Shown piece after piece: positions 5,588-5,588 of a stretch of DNA of 5,588 nucleotides. Below the pieces are notes generated by a model. That model was not told the origin of the DNA and ran no database searches. It worked only from the letters and a program-made list of their open reading frames with translations. The first letter of the stretch is position 1; every line of letters starts with the position of its first letter. Made by a program: the position numbers and the translations under genes. This DNA comes from Clostridia bacterium (GTDB lineage: Bacteria; Bacillota_A; Clostridia; Oscillospirales; CAG-272): assembly GCA_017652965.1 (NCBI GenBank), contig JAGBZZ010000070.1:1-5588 (forward strand). The letters are read 5' to 3'.

Positions 5588-5588
5588 C

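Overview
The window is one uninterrupted stretch of a histidine biosynthesis operon, read left to right on the + strand. It starts inside the last 48 codons of hisD and runs hisC, hisB, hisH, hisA, hisF, hisIE and a PHP-type histidinol-phosphatase (hisJ). A strong intrinsic terminator follows at about 5451-5479. Every gene was recognised from family motifs and from intact catalytic residues. hisG, hisZ if present, most of hisD, and the operon promoter or leader lie upstream, outside the window.

The organism looks like a GC-rich member of the Clostridia. This is an inference from three things: the monofunctional IGP dehydratase HisB, with dephosphorylation done by a PHP-type HisJ at the operon end; the fused HisIE; and the Shine-Dalgarno-rich, tightly coupled gene arrangement. 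Codon third positions are mostly C or G, so long antisense ORFs appear by chance. I cannot fix the genus; an Oscillospirales- or Christensenellales-like gut lineage would fit.

The genes are packed for translational coupling. Five of the seven junctions are 4-base ATGA overlaps (hisD/C, C/B, B/H, A/F, IE/J). hisH/hisA overlap by 7 bases. Only hisF/hisIE are separated (15 bases), and there the SD position selects a start 9 bases downstream of the longest ORF. Together the genes supply: HisIE (PR-ATP to PR-AMP to ProFAR), HisA (ProFAR to PRFAR), HisHF (glutamine-dependent formation of IGP and AICAR), HisB (IGP to imidazole-acetol phosphate), HisC (to histidinol phosphate), HisJ (to histidinol) and HisD (to histidine).

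The roughly 275 bases after hisJ are the only part that is not standard. A perfect 16-base direct repeat covers the last codons and stop of hisJ (5300-5315) and recurs at 5424-5439. It brackets a 108-base segment with several hairpins that separates hisJ from its terminator, and looks like a short inserted element. Beyond the terminator there may be the 3' end of a convergent minus-strand gene, perhaps frameshifted, but the evidence is weak. I see no new multi-gene system here; the post-hisJ element is the most worthwhile lead.
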